Assembly (NCBI GenBank): GCA_030065715.1
Contig: JASJDF010000007.1
Coordinates: forward strand, 1 to 34,686
Reading direction: 5' to 3'
Length of the DNA: 34,686 nucleotides
DNA from: Xenococcaceae cyanobacterium MO_188.B19
GTDB lineage: Bacteria; Cyanobacteriota; Cyanobacteriia; Cyanobacteriales; Xenococcaceae
In this document: positions 28,415 through 34,686 of the stretch, piece by piece
Layout: each line of letters opens with the position of its first letter
How positions within the stretch are numbered: position 1 is the stretch's first letter
Program-made: the position numbers and the translations under genes
Notes under the pieces: generated by a model
The model's database searches: none
Told to the model about the DNA's origin: nothing
The model's input: the letters and a program-made list of their open reading frames with translations, nothing else

Positions 28415-30391
28415 ACCAGCAGCAATAGTTACTGGTTTAATAATAGTAGCTGGTAGCCAAAAAATAAAAGTAGAGCCTTCTCCTTGTTTACTTTCGACAG
28501 TAATATTTCCTCCCATCATTTCACAAAAACTCTTACAAATAGTTAATCCCAATCCTGTACCACCATACTTTTTAGTTGTACCAATATCCGCTTGAATAAA
28601 AGGCTGAAATACACTTTTGCTTTGTTTCATATTCATACCAATTCCTGTGTCAGATATACATACAATAATCCAGTCGGAAGCATGATGATTTACTGGGTTA
28701 TTTTTATCCTGACTTTCTCGTTTTTGTAATAGGGATAACTGGCGACTATCAATTAATGCAGGTAGAGACTTTTTAGCTTTACGCATAATTGAAACACTTA
28801 TTTTCCCTTCGTGAGTGAATTTTGCTGCATTACTCAAAATATTGAAAAGAATTTGTTTGACTCTTTTGCGATCGCTCATCATTGTACCTAAATCCTGGCA
28901 ATTTTCAATAACTAAATTGTTATTATTTTTCCTAATCATAGGCATGACTAAGCTACAAGCTTCTGAAATTAAGGTGCTAATATCAAACCGTTCAGGATAG
29001 ATATTAATTTTTTCAGATTCTAGTTTTGATATATCTAAAATATCTTCGATTAAAGTTAATAAGTGTACTCCTGATTTTTGAATCTGATTTAAGTCTGGTA
29101 AAAAATCTTGATAACCAGAATCTTCAGCTTCAGCTAATAATAAATCACTTAATCCTAAAATCCCATTAAGAGGAGTTCTTAATTCATGGCTCATATTAGC
29201 TAAAAATTTACTCTTAGCAACGTTAGCTGCTTCTGCTGCTTCTCTAGCTCGATTTAACTCTTCTTCTGCTATTTTATTATCAGTATTATCTCGAATAATC
29301 GCTAAAACATTATCTTCGCCACATACCACAATACGAGCTTCAAAATATCTTCTGCGCCTTTCTACAAACCATTCATATTCAAATATATGAATTTTATTAG
29401 TTTCCAATGCTATTTTTATCCCATTACGAAATTGAGATGCTACATGATTTGGGAAAATTTCTTCAACGTTTTTGTATAATAATTCAGCAGTTAAAGATTT
29501 TTGGTTCGGGTTAACTTTAGTATCAATTAAAGTTCCTTGATTGTTAAAACGCCACATCAAATCAGGAATGGCATTGAGCAAAGCTCGGTTTTTAATTTCA
29601 CTTTGTCTTAAATCTTCGGCTCTAGTTTCTAAACTAGAAATTAACTCTTGCAATTTACTACTCATTCCATTAAAAGAGTGAGCTAAAACAGCTAATTCAT
29701 CATGACTGTTAATAGTTATTTTTTGTTGAATATTCCCTAAAGTCATCTGCTTTGTAGCTTCGGTGATTTCTTTTAAAGGTTCGGTAATAGTACGACTTAA
29801 TAACATTGCGATCGCAGTTCCTAAAAGGGAAGCGAGTAGAGCCGTGACAATTCCTTGATGACGTACTTCTGCCATCTTAGCTTTTAAGGGTTCAGTAGAT
29901 AATTCTATACTTACTCCCCCTAAAGTTTTATAGTGATTTGTTATGGCTTTTCCAGCTAAAAGCTTATGATGTTCCCAAACAAAAATAGTTTTTTCACTTT
30001 TCAGCAGCTTCTGAGTAAAATTATGACTTGATATTTGATGGGAAACAGGATTAAATCTGGCAGACTTAGCAACTTTCTTCCCGTTCTGATCGTAAATATT
30101 GGCAGATAAGACTAATTTATTGTGTTTTAATTCTAGTAAGGTATTTTCTAAAAAATTGACATTATTTTCAGAAATACTATCTACAGAAACAACAGCAAGA
30201 GTATCTAGTAAAATGTCAGCTCTTTGTTGTAAGTTTTGTTTGAAGTTTTCTTCTCTATTACGAAGGGATAAAGTAGTAACTCCAGCAACGGTTAAAATAA
30301 TTGCCGTGGTCATAGCTGTGCTTATTTTAGCTGCTAATGGTAGCCTTTTCCAACTAAACTGCAACATGATATTTACCTGTTTTGCTCCCAT
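28412..30391 (-). CDS. Membrane sensor histidine kinase (periplasmic sensor, HAMP, PAS-like, HisKA, HATPase)
   Basis: N-terminal TM, second TM + HAMP ([29 protein letters not shown]), H-box [25 protein letters not shown], ATPase boxes [18 protein letters not shown] and [21 protein letters not shown]. No receiver domain. Confidence 0.93.
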   Translation of the reverse strand: MGAKQVNIMLQFSWKRLPLAAKISTAMTTAIILTVAGVTTLSLRNREENFKQNLQQRADILLDTLAVVSVDSISENNVNFLENTLLELKHNKLVLSANIYDQNGKKVAKSARFNPVSHQISSHNFTQKLLKSEKTIFVWEHHKLLAGKAITNHYKTLGGVSIELSTEPLKAKMAEVRHQGIVTALLASLLGTAIAMLLSRTITEPLKEITEATKQMTLGNIQQKITINSHDELAVLAHSFNGMSSKLQELISSLETRAEDLRQSEIKNRALLNAIPDLMWRFNNQGTLIDTKVNPNQKSLTAELLYKNVEEIFPNHVASQFRNGIKIALETNKIHIFEYEWFVERRRRYFEARIVVCGEDNVLAIIRDNTDNKIAEEELNRAREAAEAANVAKSKFLANMSHELRTPLNGILGLSDLLLAEAEDSGYQDFLPDLNQIQKSGVHLLTLIEDILDISKLESEKINIYPERFDISTLISEACSLVMPMIRKNNNNLVIENCQDLGTMMSDRKRVKQILFNILSNAAKFTHEGKISVSIMRKAKKSLPALIDSRQLSLLQKRESQDKNNPVNHHASDWIIVCISDTGIGMNMKQSKSVFQPFIQADIGTTKKYGGTGLGLTICKSFCEMMGGNITVESKQGEGSTFIFWLPATIIKPVTIAAG

Positions 30392-31144
30392 CCAAGACCG
30401 AACAGCAGAAAGTAATTATTGATAAAGTAGCTTTGTTTATGACTGGAGTAACCATGAAAACAAATTATTAGAAGAAAACTAGTCAGCAAAGATAGGAATA
30501 TTCAAACTTTAATTAGCTCATAATAGAATTATTTTAAGTTTGTTATTTAAGGCTATTTCGCTTTTAAGCTTATCAGTAAAAAAAACTGCTAAACCTCAGT
30601 AGTTTTACTGGTTTTTATATTTTTTTTTGATGAAATAGAGGCTTTTTTAAAGAAATAATGAAGATTTAAATATTGAACAAAAATAAATTATTTTTACTAC
30701 ATTAGATGTTTTTTGGTATGTCTAAATATTTTTTGTATTCTTTTCACAAAATACTTTTTCGCCAAATTACCACTTTTATAATGGGTTTAAGATAGTTATC
30801 GCTGGAGCAAATTATCAAATTAATATCTGTTTATCTTGAATTGCCACATAGAAAGTAAGTCCTAGTTAGGATGAGTAAAGCCTATATAGAAATGACCTAA
30901 CTATTGAAACCAATCAAATAGCTATGGATTATAACTTTGATTGCATAATCTTGCATTTATACAGATATCAATTAGAGAAGTAGTCAGTAAAAACCCCTAA
31001 AACAATACAAAAGAACTAATAGGCTAGTCTAAACTGCATCTAGTTTTAGGTCAATAGTTTTTAATTAATGTTTCCTCTAACAGTAATTAAAAATAAAACT
31101 CTAGTTTTCTGGGTGGACAAAGTTTATTTCTAATGCCCGAAATA

Positions 31145-34100
31145 TTAATTTGAATTTCTTCTGAGTATTTCTAAGTCATTACTGTTGAGAATTGAGTCAT
31201 TGTTATGCTTACCATTATTGGAGTCTCCTGAGTCATCAGACTTGGTGAAATAAGATTCGATGCTTTTTACGGTGATATAGAGAGAAGGAACCAGAAATAA
31301 ACTTAACACTGTGGCAAAAAGCATTCCCCCAAATACTGCGGTTCCCAATGACCAACGACTAGCAGCACCAGCACCACTAGCAGTTACTAAAGGCAGAAAG
31401 CCTACTAAGCTAGAAATAGCTGTCATGAGAATAGGACGGAAACGCTCTTGTCCGGCTTTGATTGCTGCGCGGACGATATTTAATCCCTGTTCTCGTAACT
31501 GGTTGGCATATTCGACAATTAGAATCGCGTTTTTACTTGCCAAACCAATCAGCATTACTAGTCCTACCTGACAATAGACATCGTTATTAATTAGGGGCCA
31601 AATACTACCTGCTTGGAAGATATTGGCTCTACCCCAAATAGCTATAATTGCGCCCAAAATAGCTAGAGGGACAGTGAGCATAATAATAATTGGATCGATA
31701 AAGCTTTCATACTGAGCAGCAAGTACCAAGAAAGCCATAAGTAAGCCAATTGCGAAAATAATCGCTGATTGTCCCCCAGAATTTTTCTCTTCCAAGGCTG
31801 TACCTGTCCATTCATATCCAAAAGCAGGAGATAATACTTCGGCTGCAATTTCTTCCATAGCTTGAATCGCTTGCCCTGTACTATATCCTGGTGCTGGGTT
31901 ACCTTGAATTTTGATAGCGCGGAACAAGTTATAGTGGGTAATGGTCTGAGGTCCAGTAAATTCGGTCAGCTTGACTAGATTCCCCAGAGATACTAGCTCT
32001 CCATTATTGGAGCGAACATAGAGTTGTTTAATATCTTGGGGATGGGAACGAAATTCCCCTTCTGCTTGAATGTAAACTCGATATTGTCTTTGTCCCAGCA
32101 CAAAATCATTGACATATTGGGAGCCTAAGTAAGACTGTAAGGTATTAAAGATATCATCAATATCGATATTTAGAGCTTTAGCTCTTTCTCGATTAACTTC
32201 TATTTCTATTTGAGGTGTATTGGCTGCAAATTGGGTAAAAGCTGCTGCAATTTCTGGTCTTTGGTTAGCTGCTGCAATTATTTTGTTGGCATTTTCAATT
32301 AAAGCCGAAATCGGTAACCCCCGACGGTCTTGCAGTTGAAATTCAAATCCGCCAAAGGTACTTAAACCACGAACAGGAGGAGCATTGACAGCAAAGGCTC
32401 TGGCTCCTTTTATGTTTTGAAATGAACCATTGAGACGACCAAGGATGGAATAGACGGATTTAGCTTCTCCTCGTCTTTCTGACCAAGGTTTGAGCTTGGA
32501 GAAAACAAAACCGCGATTACTACCATTTCCTTCAAAGCCAAAACCACTGAGAGTAAAGTAACCATCGATTTCTTCTACTTTACTCATTTTCTCCCCGATT
32601 TGCTCCATGATTTTGTCAGTGTAGTTAAGGGATACACCATCTGGTGCTTGAACCACAGTGAAGAAATAACCCTGATCTTCTTCGGGAACAAAGCCCGTAG
32701 GAACCAGGTTGTATAGGAAGTAGGTAAAGAGGACTAAGGCAGTGAAGCCAGCTAAGACAAAGGGACGAATGGCTTTTTTGGTTAGAAAACTAATAGTTTT
32801 GGCATAAGTGTTAGTAATCCAATTAAAAACTCGATTAAATTTATCAAAAAACCAATCTAAAATTCCTCCTTTCTTTTCTTTTTGACGTAATAATAATCCC
32901 GACATAGTAGGAGAGAAAGTAAGAGCGTTAAAAGTGGAAAGAGCGATCGCGAAAACAATGGTTAAGGCAAATTGCTGGAAAATAACCCCTGTTGTGCCAG
33001 GAAAGAATGATACTGGAATAAATACGGCTGCTAAGACCAAAGAAGTAGCAATTACTGCCCCACTTAACTCATTCATCGTATCGATCGCAGCCAGACGAGG
33101 CTTCATGCCTCTTTCTACCTTAGTGGCAATCGCTTCTACTACTACAATCCCATCATCTACTACTAACCCTGTAGCTAATACCATCGCGAAAAGGGTGAGA
33201 GTGTTAATTTGAAAGCCAAATACATTGAGGAAAGCAAATGCCCCAATTAAAGAGACAGGAATTGCGATCGCAGGAATGAGGGTGGTACGCCAGTCTTGTA
33301 AAAAGATGAAAATAATCAGAACCACTAGTAATACCGCTTGTACCAGGGTTTTAACTACTTCTTGTAGAGATACTTCCACAAAGGCTGTTGCATCCAGAGC
33401 TACTTCATAACTCATTCCTGGAGGAAACTGCTGAGATAATTCTGCGATCGCATCTTTAACCTGACGGGCAACCTCAAGGGCATTACTTCCTGGTAACTGA
33501 AAAATTCCCAAACCAATAGCGGGAGAACCGTTATAACGGGCTATGGTATCGTAGCTTTCAGCTCCCAATTCTGCCCTGCCTACATCCCTAAGCTTGATCA
33601 GGTTGCCCCTTTCCCCCACAGAGATAACCATATTTTCAAACTCTTCCGCTGTTTCTAATCTTCCAACAGCACGGAGGGTAAACTCAAAATTCTGGTCTTG
33701 GGGAGAAGGTTGCTGACCAATTTTTCCTGCACCTACCTGGACATTTTGCTCCTCTAGGGCATCAACCACACTTTGAGCCGTGAGATTTCTGGCTGCTAAG
33801 GCATCAGGATTAAGCCAGATCCGCATGGCGTAGCGACGTTCGCCAAAAATTACCGCTCTACCTACACCATTGATCCGCTTAATCTGATCCAGAACATATA
33901 AGTCTAGGTAATTACTGACAAATAAATCATCGTACTCGCCATTTTCCGCAAAAAAAGCAATTCCCAGTAACAAGTCTGGGGAAGATTTCTGTACGGTAAC
34001 ACCAGTTTGTTGTACTGATCCAGGTAATTGGGGTTCTGCTTGAGCTACTCGATTCTGGACGTTAACTTGAGAAATATTGCGATCGCTATTAACAGGAAAA

Positions 34101-34390
34101 GAAACTGTAATATTGGTTATACCGTTATTACTAGTGTTAGAGGATATATATCGCATATCCTCCACCCCATTAACTTCTCGTTCCAGAATATTAGTAACAT
34201 TACTTTCTGCGGTTTCTGCATCTGCACCAATATAATTAGCTGTTACTTCAACTTGAATTGGGGCAATCTGAGGGAGCTGAGAAATAGGAAGCATCGGAAT
34301 ACTGATTGCCCCCACCAGCACCACAATAATGGCGCATACTGCCGTTAAGATCGGCTTTCTAATAAAAGTGTCTGCTATGCTGAGTAACAT
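31145..34390 (-). CDS. RND-family efflux transporter permease (AcrB/HAE1-type)
   Basis: MLLSIADTFIRKPILTAVCAIIVVLVGAISIPMLPISQLPQIAPIQVEVTANYIGADAETAESNV...GLVVDDGIVVVEAI...GLASKNAILIVEYANQLREQG; 1081 aa. Confidence 0.95.
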   Translation of the reverse strand: MLLSIADTFIRKPILTAVCAIIVVLVGAISIPMLPISQLPQIAPIQVEVTANYIGADAETAESNVTNILEREVNGVEDMRYISSNTSNNGITNITVSFPVNSDRNISQVNVQNRVAQAEPQLPGSVQQTGVTVQKSSPDLLLGIAFFAENGEYDDLFVSNYLDLYVLDQIKRINGVGRAVIFGERRYAMRIWLNPDALAARNLTAQSVVDALEEQNVQVGAGKIGQQPSPQDQNFEFTLRAVGRLETAEEFENMVISVGERGNLIKLRDVGRAELGAESYDTIARYNGSPAIGLGIFQLPGSNALEVARQVKDAIAELSQQFPPGMSYEVALDATAFVEVSLQEVVKTLVQAVLLVVLIIFIFLQDWRTTLIPAIAIPVSLIGAFAFLNVFGFQINTLTLFAMVLATGLVVDDGIVVVEAIATKVERGMKPRLAAIDTMNELSGAVIATSLVLAAVFIPVSFFPGTTGVIFQQFALTIVFAIALSTFNALTFSPTMSGLLLRQKEKKGGILDWFFDKFNRVFNWITNTYAKTISFLTKKAIRPFVLAGFTALVLFTYFLYNLVPTGFVPEEDQGYFFTVVQAPDGVSLNYTDKIMEQIGEKMSKVEEIDGYFTLSGFGFEGNGSNRGFVFSKLKPWSERRGEAKSVYSILGRLNGSFQNIKGARAFAVNAPPVRGLSTFGGFEFQLQDRRGLPISALIENANKIIAAANQRPEIAAAFTQFAANTPQIEIEVNRERAKALNIDIDDIFNTLQSYLGSQYVNDFVLGQRQYRVYIQAEGEFRSHPQDIKQLYVRSNNGELVSLGNLVKLTEFTGPQTITHYNLFRAIKIQGNPAPGYSTGQAIQAMEEIAAEVLSPAFGYEWTGTALEEKNSGGQSAIIFAIGLLMAFLVLAAQYESFIDPIIIMLTVPLAILGAIIAIWGRANIFQAGSIWPLINNDVYCQVGLVMLIGLASKNAILIVEYANQLREQGLNIVRAAIKAGQERFRPILMTAISSLVGFLPLVTASGAGAASRWSLGTAVFGGMLFATVLSLFLVPSLYITVKSIESYFTKSDDSGDSNNGKHNNDSILNSNDLEILRRNSN

Positions 34391-34394
34391 TATT

Positions 34395-34422
34395 TAGGTA
34401 TTAGGTGTTAGGTATTAGGTGG
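34395..34422. repeat. Tandem heptamer (TAGGTRK)x4 directly upstream of the RND gene
   Basis: taggtat taggtgt taggtat taggtgg. Confidence 0.85.
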
Positions 34423-34434
34423 TTATTGCTTATC

Positions 34435-34686
34435 TGATAACTGTTCACTGACAACTGCTCAAATGGGTCGCGGTTATCCGAAGGTGTATCCTTTAGGAAT
34501 CCTTTAGGACTGATAACTGTTCACTGATAACTGCTCAAATGGGTCGCGGTTATCCGAAGGTGTATCCTTTAGGAATCCTTTAGGACTGATAACTGCTCAC
34601 TGATAACTGCTCAAATGGGTCGCGGTTATCCGAAGGTGTATCCTTATCCGAAGGTGTACCCTTTAGGGTTAGGAATCCTTTAGGAC
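34435..34686. repeat. 76-bp tandem repeat, 3 units, third expanded to 100 bp; runs to the window edge
   Basis: tgataactgttcactgayaactgctcaaatgggtcgcggttatccgaaggtgtatcctttaggaatcctttaggac at 34435-34510, 34511-34586, and 34587-34686 (with extra atccgaaggtgtaccctttaggg-type insertion). Confidence 0.95.

Noticed and set aside
30582-30606. Hairpin aaaactgct-aaacctc-agtagtttt in the HK/RND gap as an attenuator
   Set aside because: Short A/T-dominated stem with a mismatch in a very AT-rich 750-bp gap; insufficient support.
31145-34390. RND pump as export partner of the RTX adhesin
   Set aside because: RTX proteins use ABC-type T1SS; this is an AcrB/HAE1-type permease more than 20 kb away with no ABC or HlyD gene nearby.
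34435-34686. CRISPR array
   Set aside because: Units are contiguous 76-bp tandem copies without unique spacers, and no cas genes are present.

Overview
The window is cyanobacterial chromosomal DNA. This rests on HIP1 octamers GCGATCGC, psbU, a fused panC-cmk and heptamer STRR-type repeats. Left to right it contains: (1) the 3' end of an IS4-type transposase. (2) A 9.7-kb TTG-start ORF for a mosaic RTX surface protein of 3233 aa: IgGFc-binding-like region, DUF11-like domain, 4 Calx-beta-like units, 10 SdrD-B-like units and a C-terminal RTX tail. (3) A secreted protein with a possible cyanobacterial exosortase-type C-terminus. (4) An IS1-family remnant abutting a second IS4-type end that has supplied the last codons of recO. 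(5) A HicBA-like pair, deoC, a NUDIX hydrolase, a GGPP synthase, a DUF212/PAP2-like protein, psbU and panC/cmk. (6) A small RTX protein followed by three consecutive TPR-fused enzymes (GT61 glycosyltransferase, SAM methyltransferase, sulfotransferase) and a THUMP RNA methyltransferase. (7) A sensor histidine kinase and an RND efflux pump, flanked by complex heptamer and palindromic repeats, with a 76-bp tandem array reaching the window end. The best candidates for something undescribed are the RTX/TPR-GT61/TPR-MT/TPR-sulfotransferase cluster and the giant adhesin with its neighbouring sorted protein. Several small repeat/IS-driven edits of coding sequences are directly visible (recO C-terminus, palindrome inside the adhesin N-terminus, heptamer array across the deoC start). 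All family calls are by eye; no database search was run.
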